Assembly (NCBI RefSeq): GCF_016583905.1
Contig: NZ_NRRY01000053.1
Location: 1-41,681, forward strand
Direction: 5' to 3'
DNA length: 41,681 nucleotides
Source of the DNA: Lamprobacter modestohalophilus
Lineage (GTDB): Bacteria; Pseudomonadota; Gammaproteobacteria; Chromatiales; Chromatiaceae
The stretch's first letter is position 1. Each line of letters starts with the position of its first letter. Below, piece after piece: positions 8,604-17,278 of the stretch. The position numbers and the translations under genes were made by a program. The notes under the pieces were generated by a model. That model had not been told where the DNA came from, searched no databases, and saw only the letters and a list, made by a program, of their open reading frames with translations.

Positions 8604-9964
8604 CAAGCGATTGGCGCCGACGAGATTGGGCTGAGTTGGCGTTGATGAGGACGCAAGGTCGCGCCCTCGGAATGCTGTGTTGATACGAATTGCGCTTTCC
8701 CGGATCGCTTCGCGACATACATCAGGTCATCGGCGAGGGAGAGTAATTGTTCCGGCCGATCGCCATCGATCGGATAGAAGGCGATCCCAATCGAAAGCCC
8801 CACGCGACACTCAAGCGCGTCGTCGCAGCGAATGGGCCGGTCAAACTCGGCGACGAGCTTTTCCGCGACCGCGAAGGCATCCTCGATCCGCGTGATGTTT
8901 GCCAAGAGCAGCGTGAATTCATCGCCCCCCATGCGCGCGATCAGATCCTCCTCGCGCACCGTTTTTTTCAGCCGATCGGCGACGGCCAAGAGGATACGAT
9001 CCCCGGTCGCATGGCCGTGGCGATCGTTGATGTGCTTGAACCCGTCGAGGTCCATGAAAAAAAGCGCGACCATGGTGCTGTTGCGCTCGCCATGGGCCAG
9101 GGCTGTCAACAGTTGATTGGAGAACACAACGCGATTTGGCAGACCCGTGAGTTGGTCGTGGGTGGCAAGATAGGCCAGCTCCTCGGTGCGCTCGGCGATG
9201 AGCCGCTCCAAGCCTGCCTGATGCTCACGCAGCGCCAGTTCCGCCTCCTGCTTGGCTTGCAGGGCGCTCTCGTACTCATCGAGCAGCCGGTTCGCGCCAT
9301 TGGCAAGCTGCGCGAACTCGGTTTGCCGATGACCCTTGGGTGGCCTGATCGGCTCGCCGCCGCTGCCGGGAGAGCGCGAGGCAATGGCGCTGATCATTTT
9401 GAGCAGCGGTCGCACCAGCGTCATGTTGAAGACGATGATCAGGCAAATCGCGAGCGCGATATTGCGCATCATGCCACTGACGAACACCACCACCGCGCGA
9501 TCGAAAAAGGAAAACATCTCCCCGTAGGTATCGAGGGAGGCATTCAAATGCCCAAGTACCCGGTCGCTTCGCGGCGACTGGAGCGGCAGGCTGAACTCGG
9601 TCTGGGTCCCGGTCAATCGGATAAACAAATCCCTGAAGGCACCGGGAGGCAGGGGAACGTGCCGCTCCGCGTAGACGTCACCAAAGTCATCGACCAAGCT
9701 CGCATAGTGCACGGTGCGGTACTCGAACAAGCCATCGACGACCCGGCGCGCGAGCTGTCGATCGACGGTGTAGAGCGCTTGTGCCGCGGGGTCTTTCAGA
9801 ATGCTCATCACCTGAAGGATATTGCCCTCGAGGCGTTCTTTCTCGCGATAAAGATCGTAAATGACCTGGGTGAAACTGAGCGCTGAACCGATGATGAAGG
9901 CGACCATCACCGAGATCATCGCCTGGCGATAGGAGAGGCTGTTGCTGAAGCGCGCATTTCTCAT
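8603..9964 (-). CDS. Membrane-anchored diguanylate cyclase
   Basis: Makes cyclic di-GMP from GTP. It has an N-terminal membrane segment (about 16-36), an extracytoplasmic sensor of about 110 residues, a second membrane segment (about 146-170), a HAMP-like linker, then a coiled coil and GGDEF domain. The active site is intact (RMGGDEF, about residues 341-347) and the RxxD inhibitory site (REED) lies five residues before it, so product inhibition is expected. LATHDQLTGLPNR marks the domain start. The solute-binding gene 108 bp upstream on the same strand may supply the ligand, and arsM follows directly. No EAL domain is present. Confidence 0.9.
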   Translation of the reverse strand: MRNARFSNSLSYRQAMISVMVAFIIGSALSFTQVIYDLYREKERLEGNILQVMSILKDPAAQALYTVDRQLARRVVDGLFEYRTVHYASLVDDFGDVYAERHVPLPPGAFRDLFIRLTGTQTEFSLPLQSPRSDRVLGHLNASLDTYGEMFSFFDRAVVVFVSGMMRNIALAICLIIVFNMTLVRPLLKMISAIASRSPGSGGEPIRPPKGHRQTEFAQLANGANRLLDEYESALQAKQEAELALREHQAGLERLIAERTEELAYLATHDQLTGLPNRVVFSNQLLTALAHGERNSTMVALFFMDLDGFKHINDRHGHATGDRILLAVADRLKKTVREEDLIARMGGDEFTLLLANITRIEDAFAVAEKLVAEFDRPIRCDDALECRVGLSIGIAFYPIDGDRPEQLLSLADDLMYVAKRSGKAQFVSTQHSEGATLRPHQRQLSPISSAPIA

Positions 9965-10072
9965 TGCCAGCCCCGCTTAGGCCGTCGTCCGACGCCTAGC
10001 GTGGATGGCCGACTCGTCCGGGTCTGAATCACCAGTTGGTCACCCTCCGCGTCGATACCCCTGGACGGTCCG

Positions 10073-10996
10073 TCATCGGCCTAGACCGAAGCGCCGGTCA
10101 AAGGTCTCGCGAAACGCCGGCCTTTCCGACTCGGGGAGCCAAGCCTCGATGAATTCCTTGCGTTGTCGTGTTAGGTCGTCATCGGCGAGCAGCGCGTCCA
10201 CGGTCTCGAGCACCCGCTTTCCCCAGGGATTCTTGGTGCAAATGACATGGTGCGAGGGGTATGGACCGGCTTCGATGAAGGGCAGAAAGTCGAGCAACCC
10301 GGCTTGCTCGGGGCCAGCGGTGAAATTCGCGGCCCAGGAGTAGTTGATGGTGTAGTCGATGCGACCTTTCATCAGCATCTCATGCAAACCCAGCCCCACA
10401 TCGCTGCCATTGCGCAAAAAGACATTTGGCTGATGTTGGTGGGCGGCGACTGTTTGGTCGATCTCGATACCGTATGACATCCGATCGGAAACGCCCAGCA
10501 TCAGGGATTCATCCGCCAGAATGCTGTCCAACGAAGCGGGGTTGCCGAAGGCGGTGAAACGCTCGCCGTCCTCGGCGCGGAACACCAGTTGCACAGGAGG
10601 CAGCAGCGTCGTTTTGCCACGCGAGACATGGCCCAGTCGCTGACGCTCCTCGTTCACGAACAGGGAAGCAATACAGACGTTATTCCCTTGTTCCAGTTCC
10701 GACATGATGCGGCTCAGATTGGCCACCCGAACCTGGTGGTCATAGGCCGGCATCTTGGCGATGAGCAACTCGAGGATCTTGTCCATATACCCTTGACCGG
10801 CATGGGGGCCAGCAACGATGTACATGGGCGGGTAGTCGAAACGCAGCCAATCGATGCTTTCCTTCGTCTGCACGGGAGACTGCGCCGGGACCCGCGCGGG
10901 AGCCAGCACGAGAACAGCCGTGCCGATCAGGAAGGCGACCATCAAGGCCAAGGCGAAGCGGCGGCGGGGATGATACGGCAAGGCGGCATGTGGCAT
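10073..10996 (-). CDS. Periplasmic solute-binding protein (SBP_bac_3-like)
   Basis: An exported protein of about 307 residues. The N-terminus has Arg residues, a hydrophobic core (LALMVAFLIGTAVLVLA) and an Ala-rich cleavage region (RVPAQS). The body (IDWLRFDYPPMYIV, GYMDKILELLIAKMP, YTINYSWA) resembles the amino-acid-binding-like proteins that often act as sensory inputs rather than transporters. No ABC permease or ATPase genes are near, and a membrane diguanylate cyclase follows in the same direction, so a signalling role is inferred. ATG 10996 is preferred; a TTG at 11011 is also in frame. Ligand unknown. Confidence 0.7.
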   Translation of the reverse strand: MPHAALPYHPRRRFALALMVAFLIGTAVLVLAPARVPAQSPVQTKESIDWLRFDYPPMYIVAGPHAGQGYMDKILELLIAKMPAYDHQVRVANLSRIMSELEQGNNVCIASLFVNEERQRLGHVSRGKTTLLPPVQLVFRAEDGERFTAFGNPASLDSILADESLMLGVSDRMSYGIEIDQTVAAHQHQPNVFLRNGSDVGLGLHEMLMKGRIDYTINYSWAANFTAGPEQAGLLDFLPFIEAGPYPSHHVICTKNPWGKRVLETVDALLADDDLTRQRKEFIEAWLPESERPAFRETFDRRFGLGR

Positions 10997-11340
10997 GGGT
11001 TTGTTCTTCAATGGCTCGGCCGCCCGATCGCGTCGCGTATCCAGGCCTGTCGGCGGCCTCCGAGGCGCTCAAGCCGCCGCGGCGGAGCTTGCGATGCCGC
11101 GCACGATGATACCTTCAGCCACGATGGCCAACGGCCATGAAACGATTATAGCCAATCACGACGAACGCGTGCCGGCGCTTGGCAAGGATTTCGCCGCCGA
11201 GGCATCAGCGCCTCGCCAAGACCCACAAAAAACGCTCACCGCGCAGCCCCACCTGTCGGCCAACGAAGGCGAAGCCCTCACCGATGCGAGCCTTGACCAA
11301 TGTGAAGCGGGCCTCCCGGTGGCACCCGAGTCGACCGGCG

Positions 11341-11379
11341 CCGGCCATCGAGGCGGCTGAGGAGGCTGGCACGTCCTGA
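11341..11379 (+). pseudogene. 3' tail of a rhodanese gene (second copy)
   Basis: This stretch encodes AIEAAEEAGTS and a TGA. Its DNA (GGCCATCGAGGCGGCTGAGG, then AGGCTGG) is the same as the end of the rhodanese remnant at 6810-7025. Sequence on both sides differs, so only the gene end survived. Confidence 0.6.
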
Positions 11380-11439
11380 CAAAATGGTCTGCTTTAAGCC
11401 ATCTCTCCTGCAGCTCAAGGCAGGCTCGCTTTCCAACAG

Positions 11440-11532
11440 CGCGCTGGATACCTGGCCTTCAAGGCCCTGCTCGAGCCGGAGTCCAGGATCATTGTGCCGG
11501 GGCACGGGCGCATCACCGACCTTCCACAGTGA
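11440..11532 (+). pseudogene. C-terminal fragment of an MBL-fold hydrolase
   Basis: In frame to a TGA at 11530-11532 the translation reads YLAFKALLEPESRIIVPGHG, then RITDLPQ. The segment (I/V)(I/V)PGHG preceded by a short helix is the final metal-ligand motif of metallo-beta-lactamase-fold hydrolases of the SoxH/persulfide-dioxygenase type. The HxHxDH motif is absent. It sits next to a rhodanese tail, a pairing common in sulfur metabolism. Confidence 0.55.
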
Positions 11533-11672
11533 CGCCAACCGGCTCGGCGACCGAGGGATCAGACCAAGTGGCGCATCAGACGCCATGAACTGGGGCCGCT
11601 AATGGCAAGCGAATCATCGTCATAGGGTTGCGCTATACTTTCACGACGTTAACGTGGATCGAAAGCTTCGGC

Positions 11673-13940
11673 ATGCGATGGAACAGCTCCACGGTATGGA
11701 TCATTCTGGTCTATATCGCCTTTGGTAGCCTCTGGATCATCCTCTCCGACGGCCTCCTCGGCTTGGTCGCTCGGGATTCTGCTCAGCTCGTGCAATGGCA
11801 GCAATACAAAGGCATCGCCTTTATTGCCGCCACCGCGCTGCTGCTCTATGGGCTGTTGTCGTACCGCCAACGGCAGTTGGCCCGGAGCGAGGCGCGCCAA
11901 CGGCTGTTCATAAAGCATGCGCCGGCGGCCTTGGCCATGCTCGATACCGAGCTGCGCTTCATGCTGGTCAGCGATCGCTGGCTTAAGGACTATGGCCTCT
12001 CCGGCGAGAACCTCAGCGGCCGCGGCCATTACGAGGTGTTCCCGGAGATCCCGCAACGTTGGCGCGAGATCCATCAGCGCGCGCTGCGCGGTGAGGTGCT
12101 TCGCGCCGAATGTGATTACTTCATCCGCCCCGATGGGCGCACCCAATGGCAACGCTGGGAGGTGCGGCCCTGGTATCTAGAGGATCAATCGATCGGCGGC
12201 ATCCTCATCTTCACCGAAGACATCACCCAACAAAAGGAGGCCGAGCGGGAGATGCGTATCGCCGCAAAGGCCTTCGAGACCCGTCAGGCGATGATCATCA
12301 CCGACGATGCGCAACGCATCCTCCGCGTCAATCGGGCCTTCTGTGAGACCACCGGCTACCAGCCAGATGAGGTGATCGGACAGACGCCGACGCTGCTCAA
12401 GTCAGGGCGCCACGACGCCGACTTCTACCGCGCGCTGTGGCAACAGCTGAATCAGCATGGCGAATGGCAAGGCGAGATCTGGAACCGACGCAAGAACGGC
12501 CAGATCTTTCCGGAGTGGCTGCATATCTCCAGCGTGGTGGATGATCAGGGTCGGGTCATCCACTATATCGGCGCCTTCGATGACATGTCCGAGCACAAGC
12601 AGGCTGAGGCGCAGATCCACAGCCTCTCCTACTTTGACGTACTGACCAAGCTGCCGAATCGGCGTCTGTTCATCGACCGTCTGCAACAGGCCCTGCTCAG
12701 CAGCGCGCGCTCGAGGCACCGCGGCGCGGTGTTCTTCATCGATCTGGACGACTTCAGCGCCCTCAATGACACTCAAGGCCACGATGTCGGCGACCAGGTG
12801 TTGATTGAGGTCTCGCGCCAGCTGTTAGCGGCGGTCGCCAGTGACGACACCGTGGCCCGTCTGGGCAGCGATGAGTTCGTCGTCGTCATCGAGCATCTCG
12901 ACAGCCGCTCCGATGCCGCGCTGCTACAGGCCAATCGCGCCGGTGAGCGGCTGCTGGCCGCCATCCGCCAGCCGATTCGCATCGATGGCAGCGATTTCGT
13001 CATCACCGGCAGCATGGGTATTAGCCTCTTCGATGGCGCCACCGACAAGGTCAGCGACCTGTTCAAGCGGGCTGATGCCGCGATGGTGCAGGTAAAGCAG
13101 ATTGGTCGGAACTGCCTGCACTTCTTCGATCAGGACATGCAACTGGCGTTGGAACAGCGCGTCGAGCTCGAGGCCCTGTTGCGCAATGCCATTCCGGAAC
13201 AGCTACGGCTGCACTATCAGCCGCAACTGGATGCCCAGGGCCAGCTGGTTGGTGCCGAGGTGTTGGTGCGCTGGCAAGATCCGCACAAGGGTTTGATCTC
13301 GCCGGCGCAGTTCATCCCCTTGGCCGAGGCCTCGGGGCTGATCCTGCCGATGGGCCAATGGATTCTTCATAGCGCCTGCGAGCAGTTGGCGCGCTGGCAG
13401 CAAGAACCGCTGTTGCAGCAGCTGAGTCTCTCAGTGAACGTCAGCCCAAAGCAGTTTCAACAGGCCAATTTCGTGAACCAAGTGCTGGAGGCACTGAGCG
13501 CGACCGGCGCCGATCCGACGCGGCTGAAACTCGAGATTACCGAGAGCCTGCTGTTCAATGACCTGGAGCGCGTTACCAAGACCATGACCGAGCTGAAGTC
13601 GCACGGGATTCGAATCTCGCTGGACGACTTCGGCACCGGCTTCTCATCGCTCTCCTACCTCAAACAACTGCCGGTAGACGAGCTGAAGATCGACCAATCA
13701 TTTGTGCGCAGCTTGGAGACTGACGACAGCGACGCCGCCATCGTGCGCACCATCATCACCTTGGGTCAAAGTTTGGGGGTCGAGGTCATCGCCGAGGGCG
13801 TCGAGACCGAGATCGCGCGTGATCTGCTGATCGCGCAAGGCTGCCATCGGTTTCAGGGCTTCTATTTCGCCAAGCCGATGCCGCTCAAGGAGTTGGAGCG
13901 CTGGTGGAGCCAAGCGGGTCAGCAGCCCCGCCCTGCATAG
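11673..13940 (+). CDS. PAS-PAS-GGDEF-EAL cyclic di-GMP protein
   Basis: A 755-residue signalling protein. Two hydrophobic segments occur near the N-terminus (about 8-30 and 48-66), followed by two PAS domains (about 80-190 and 195-315), GGDEF (about 320-475) and EAL (about 500-745). The cyclase motif is degenerate (RLGSDEF, Ser in place of the second Gly). The phosphodiesterase site looks complete: AEVLVRW (EVL variant of EAL), SVNVSPKQF, LEITES, LDDFGTG, LKIDQSF, AEGVET and QGFYFAKP. Net activity is therefore likely hydrolysis of cyclic di-GMP. ATG 11673 is chosen; an in-frame TTG at 11628 would add 15 residues. It is monocistronic. Confidence 0.9.
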   Translation: MRWNSSTVWIILVYIAFGSLWIILSDGLLGLVARDSAQLVQWQQYKGIAFIAATALLLYGLLSYRQRQLARSEARQRLFIKHAPAALAMLDTELRFMLVSDRWLKDYGLSGENLSGRGHYEVFPEIPQRWREIHQRALRGEVLRAECDYFIRPDGRTQWQRWEVRPWYLEDQSIGGILIFTEDITQQKEAEREMRIAAKAFETRQAMIITDDAQRILRVNRAFCETTGYQPDEVIGQTPTLLKSGRHDADFYRALWQQLNQHGEWQGEIWNRRKNGQIFPEWLHISSVVDDQGRVIHYIGAFDDMSEHKQAEAQIHSLSYFDVLTKLPNRRLFIDRLQQALLSSARSRHRGAVFFIDLDDFSALNDTQGHDVGDQVLIEVSRQLLAAVASDDTVARLGSDEFVVVIEHLDSRSDAALLQANRAGERLLAAIRQPIRIDGSDFVITGSMGISLFDGATDKVSDLFKRADAAMVQVKQIGRNCLHFFDQDMQLALEQRVELEALLRNAIPEQLRLHYQPQLDAQGQLVGAEVLVRWQDPHKGLISPAQFIPLAEASGLILPMGQWILHSACEQLARWQQEPLLQQLSLSVNVSPKQFQQANFVNQVLEALSATGADPTRLKLEITESLLFNDLERVTKTMTELKSHGIRISLDDFGTGFSSLSYLKQLPVDELKIDQSFVRSLETDDSDAAIVRTIITLGQSLGVEVIAEGVETEIARDLLIAQGCHRFQGFYFAKPMPLKELERWWSQAGQQPRPA

Positions 13941-14047
13941 GCTGAGCAGGTCGCAACGCTGCTTGCAGAGATGCTGATGCTCCGGCCCAGCGCATGCAAC
14001 CCTCACCAGCCGAGATAGCAGTTCCCCAGCGAGCGGCTGATCCTGGC

Positions 14048-15676
14048 TCAAGCAGCCGCCATCATCGCCGTGACATCCTCCTGCACGTTGCCAATCGGCT
14101 TGATGTCGAAATTCTCGATCAACACCTTGGCCACGTTCGGCGACAGGAAGGCCGGCAGTGTCGGGCCAAGCCGGATGTGCTTCACGCCCAGATGCAGCAG
14201 CGCCAGCAACACGATGATCGCCTTCTGCTCATACCAGGCGATGTCGTAGGAGATCGGCAGCTCGTTGATGTCATCGAGCCCGAACACCTCTTTCAGCTTC
14301 AGCGCGATGAACGCCAATGAGTAGGAGTCGTTGCACTGGCCGGCATCGAGCAGGCGCGGGATGCCGCCGATATCGCCGAGATCGAGCTTGTTGAAACGGT
14401 ACTTGGCGCAGCCGGCGGTCAGGATCACCGCCTCCTGCGGCAGCGCTTGGGCGACATCGGTGTAGTAGCTGCGCTCCTTGTGCCGGCCGTCGCAGCCGCC
14501 CATGACCACGAAGCGCTTGATGGCGCCGGTCTTCACAGCATCAACCACCTGATCGGCCAAGGCCATGACCTGGGCATGGGCAAAGCCGGTCGTGATCTCG
14601 CCCTGCTCCAGCTCGGTCGGCGGCGGGCAGGTCTTGGCCTGCTCGATGATCGCCGAGAAGTCCTTGGCGCCACCTTCAGGCCGATCGGCGATGTGCTGCA
14701 CACCCGGCCAGCCGGTCATGCCGGTGGTGTAGAGGCGATCACGATAAGCAGCCTTGACCGGGGTGATGCAGTTGGTGGTCATCAGGATCGGGCCGTTGAA
14801 GGCGGCGAATTCGGTGTCCTGCTGCCACCAGGCGTTGCCGTAGTTGCCGACGAAATGCGCATATTTCTTGAAGGCTGGATAGGCGTGTGCCGGCAGCATC
14901 TCGCTGTGAGTGTAGATGTCGACACCGCTGTCGAGGCTCTGCTCGAGCAGGTCTTGCAGGTCCTTGAGATCGTGGCCGGAGATGAGGATGCCGGGGCGGG
15001 TGCCGACGCCGAGCTTGACCTGGGTGATCTCCGGGTGGCCATAGGCCGTGGTATTGGCCTCGTCGAGCAGGGCCATCGCGGTGACGCCGACGGCACCGCA
15101 TTCCATCACCAGCGCGGTCATCTCCTCGAGGCTCAGCTCACGGGTGGTGGCCGCCAGCGCTTTGATCATGAAGGCGTAGATCTCCGGCTTCTCCAGGCCG
15201 AGGATGGCGGCATGGTCGGTGTAGGCGGCCATGCCCTTGACGCCATAGACCAGCAGCTCGCGCAGGGAGCGCAGGTCTTCATCGGGCTGAGAGAGCACGC
15301 CCACCTCGGCGCCTTTGGCAGCATAGGCGCTGACCGGTCCGTTCCAAGTGACCTCGTCCTGATCGCTGCTGAAGCCCATCGCGGCCTTGAGTGCGTTGCG
15401 CTTGGCGATGGTGGCCTGGATCAGGGCGTTGAAACGCGCGGCATCGAAGTTGGCATTGGTGATGGTGGCGAACAGCGCCTGGGCGATGAAGGGACCAACG
15501 GACGCATCCGGCTGGCCTCGGCGTTGCGCCTCTTCAGCGACCAGGGCGAGGCCCTTGAGCACATAGACCAAAAGATCATGTTGCACGGCGATCGTCTCGG
15601 TCTTGCCGCAGATACCCTTGGTGGTGCAGCCGGTGCCCTTGGTGGCCTCTTCACATTGGAAACAGAACATACTCAT
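14048..15676 (-). CDS. hcp: Hybrid cluster protein (hydroxylamine/NO reductase)
   Basis: A 542-residue cytoplasmic Fe-S-O hybrid cluster protein. Known activities of the family are hydroxylamine reduction, NO reduction to N2O and S-nitrosylation. The N-terminal ligands are [20 protein letters not shown] with spacing C-x2-C-x8-C-x5-C, the class I pattern typical of anaerobes with a [4Fe-4S] cluster, rather than the longer spacing of enterobacterial Hcp. Hybrid-cluster motifs include [29 protein letters not shown] and a Glu in [14 protein letters not shown] 15676 starts the conserved [10 protein letters not shown]; the frame extends upstream without similarity. No hcr reductase gene is adjacent. 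An FNR/DNR-like box lies about 90 bp upstream and a Crp/Fnr gene lies beyond it. Confidence 0.95.
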   Translation of the reverse strand: MSMFCFQCEEATKGTGCTTKGICGKTETIAVQHDLLVYVLKGLALVAEEAQRRGQPDASVGPFIAQALFATITNANFDAARFNALIQATIAKRNALKAAMGFSSDQDEVTWNGPVSAYAAKGAEVGVLSQPDEDLRSLRELLVYGVKGMAAYTDHAAILGLEKPEIYAFMIKALAATTRELSLEEMTALVMECGAVGVTAMALLDEANTTAYGHPEITQVKLGVGTRPGILISGHDLKDLQDLLEQSLDSGVDIYTHSEMLPAHAYPAFKKYAHFVGNYGNAWWQQDTEFAAFNGPILMTTNCITPVKAAYRDRLYTTGMTGWPGVQHIADRPEGGAKDFSAIIEQAKTCPPPTELEQGEITTGFAHAQVMALADQVVDAVKTGAIKRFVVMGGCDGRHKERSYYTDVAQALPQEAVILTAGCAKYRFNKLDLGDIGGIPRLLDAGQCNDSYSLAFIALKLKEVFGLDDINELPISYDIAWYEQKAIIVLLALLHLGVKHIRLGPTLPAFLSPNVAKVLIENFDIKPIGNVQEDVTAMMAAA

Positions 15677-15762
15677 TTGAAAGACTCGGTCCGCTGACGG
15701 TTGTTGGGGTGGCGATACCACGATCGACAGGGACAGTCTTCCAGTGGACAGGGCGATGCGAC

Positions 15763-15776
15763 TTGATCATGGTCAA
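15763..15776 (-). promoter_or_regulatory. FNR/DNR-type operator upstream of hcp
   Basis: TTGATCATGGTCAA matches the FNR/DNR consensus TTGAT-N4-ATCAA with a single mismatch. Its centre lies about 94 bases upstream of the hcp start codon. It sits in the intergenic region between hcp and the Crp/Fnr-family gene, the place expected for the site of that regulator. Confidence 0.7.
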
Positions 15777-15836
15777 GCCGGTTTTTCCGCCTCGGATGCG
15801 GCGCCTTCGGCGGTCGTGCGCTGACAGGCGATCGTC

Positions 15837-16652
15837 TTAGATCTCGTCCGCCAGCGCCTGCAGTGCCGCCCGGTTCCGGACCTCGATCCGTTCACCCTTA
15901 ACGCTGATCACACCCGCATCAACCAACCGGCGGGTCACGCGCGACCAGGTCTCGGGTTGAATCGAGAGGCGCGATGCAAGCACGGCCTTGGTGACACCGA
16001 GCCGGAGCGCTGGGGCCTCGGCCTGGCTGTTTTGCAGCAACCAGCGGGCGACACGACCCTGAGCGGACAACAGGGCCAGGCTGTCGATCTCAGCGATCAT
16101 CGTATGCAAACGCCGGCTCAGATCGCCCAGCAAGGCGAAGCAGGTCTCGGGCGACTCGCGCAGCATCGCGGCAAAGTCCGCGGCATCGATCGACACCACC
16201 TGGGCCTCGGTCAGCGCTGCGGCACAGACCGGATAACGCCCGGTGCCCATGAACAACAGCGCCTCAGCGAAGGTCTGACCGGCACGGATCAACTCGATGA
16301 TCTTCTCGCCGCCGTCGCTGGAGAGGCGGAACAGACGGATTTGGCCCGAGCGCAGGAAGTAGAATCGCTCTGCCGGTTCCTCTTGGCGGAAGAGCATCTG
16401 CCCTGCGGCAAGCCGGACCTGACTCGCCCGTTGTAACAGGCGCGCTAACTGCGCCGGACTCAAGGCCGCGAGCAATGGCGCTTGTCGAAGATCCGTCGCG
16501 AGATCGCAGCCCTCTGCCCCATCCGCTGGCGTCATGTCCGCATCGGATTCGCTGCTGGGGTTAACGTGAATCTCGCGCGATTCATCTGCTGGGGTGGCGC
16601 GGGCGCCATGCTCGTTAGGCGCGCGCGCTCGCTCGGCACTCGATTCAGTCAT
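15837..16652 (-). CDS. Crp/Fnr-family transcriptional regulator (DNR/NnrR-like)
   Basis: A cyclic-nucleotide-binding fold (about 55-175; LSPAQLARLLQRAS, then FRQEEPAERFYFLRSGQIRL and RAGQTFAEALLF) is followed by a dimer helix and a winged helix (LGVTKAVLASRLSIQPETWS, then RVTRRLVDAGVISV). The FNR oxygen-sensing N-terminal cysteines are absent, so it is more like the DNR/NnrR group, which sense NO through heme. The recognition helix has the E-x2-SR arrangement that reads TTGAT half-sites. Its position just upstream of hcp, with a matching box between, suggests NO-responsive control of hcp. The first 39 residues are low complexity; an internal ATG at 16535 is an alternative start. Confidence 0.85.
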   Translation of the reverse strand: MTESSAERARAPNEHGARATPADESREIHVNPSSESDADMTPADGAEGCDLATDLRQAPLLAALSPAQLARLLQRASQVRLAAGQMLFRQEEPAERFYFLRSGQIRLFRLSSDGGEKIIELIRAGQTFAEALLFMGTGRYPVCAAALTEAQVVSIDAADFAAMLRESPETCFALLGDLSRRLHTMIAEIDSLALLSAQGRVARWLLQNSQAEAPALRLGVTKAVLASRLSIQPETWSRVTRRLVDAGVISVKGERIEVRNRAALQALADEI

Positions 16653-16780
16653 CAGTCGTCCTCATCCACAAGCGGTGAATAATCCCGCGCCTCGGCCTTT
16701 TCGCAGGGAGAAATCGACCATCGCATGGTGCAGACTCAAACGGCTGCACTGAAACAACCCCGTTGCGATCGCACTGTCTC

Positions 16781-16806
16781 GACCAGCGCCTGCCCTGGCG
16801 CTGGTC
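16781..16806. terminator. Strong inverted repeat, possible terminator
   Basis: GACCAGCGCC, six-base loop, GGCGCTGGTC: a perfect 10-bp stem. It lies on the minus strand downstream of the small membrane-protein gene (stop at 16885) and upstream of the Crp/Fnr gene. No T-tract follows, so it may be a transcript-end hairpin or merely a palindrome. Confidence 0.45.
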
Positions 16807-16884
16807 GCTGCAGTGGCTTGCTTGCCCCGGTTGATCACCCGGCTGCGGCAGCGGGGCGCAAACGGACGTCGAGTGATCGATCGC

Positions 16885-17112
16885 TCAGCGCATCCGCATC
16901 CAGCCCAAGCGCCCGAGCTTGGCCAGCACCAACAGCCAGGGGATGCCATGCAGCAGCAGGTCGAAGATGTCGATCGGCCGCACCAGCGTGCCAGCGGCGA
17001 GCATCTTGAGCTTCTCCCAGACATGGGGCTCGGGCACAAAGGGGGCGAGCCCCAGTGTCAGCGCAATGATCAGAAGTAGGCCAAGCGGTAGGTGGTCGAG
17101 CCAGTCGAACAT
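16885..17112 (-). CDS. Small conserved inner-membrane protein
   Basis: 75 residues with two predicted membrane segments: LGLLLIIALTLGLAPFV (about 9-25) and [18 protein letters not shown] (about 50-67), ending in a basic tail GWMRMR. It resembles small unnamed proteins sometimes labelled as RND transporter-associated. Function unknown. The ATG at 17112 is preceded by GGAAACCCC. A partial duplicate of its 3' third is at 7385-7490. It lies divergently from the ArsR-rhodanese gene. Confidence 0.7.
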   Translation of the reverse strand: MFDWLDHLPLGLLLIIALTLGLAPFVPEPHVWEKLKMLAAGTLVRPIDIFDLLLHGIPWLLVLAKLGRLGWMRMR

Positions 17113-17178
17113 GGTCGGGGTTTCCTTTAGAGGTTAATTATGTCCCGAGTTGGGGATTAGCCATAACCATTAGATCAC

Positions 17179-17203
17179 TGAAGGCTGAAGGCTGAGGGCT
17201 GAG
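17179..17203. repeat. Short GGCTGA(A/G) tandem repeat
   Basis: Three head-to-tail copies of GGCTGAA/GGCTGAG in the intergenic space between the small membrane gene and the ArsR-rhodanese gene. Such short repeats are common between genes; no function is claimed. Confidence 0.5.
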
Positions 17204-17278
17204 TGCCGACGGATGGCGAGCGGGCTCTGATGCGCGTGGCGTTATACTATGGAGTCCTGTCATTGCCAGCCTCTCATC

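Noticed and set aside
14048-15676. Carbon monoxide dehydrogenase (related fold to Hcp)
   Set aside because: The N-terminal CFQCEE motif, length and C-terminal cluster motifs are those of hybrid cluster protein.
14447-15697. 416-codon plus-strand frame opposite hcp
   Set aside because: Antisense shadow of hcp with Gly/Asp/His-rich composition and no domain.
17243-17251. ATG 17249 as the start of the ArsR-rhodanese gene
   Set aside because: It lies directly against a TATACT -10-like sequence and has no ribosome site; GTG 17279 begins nearer the conserved domain.
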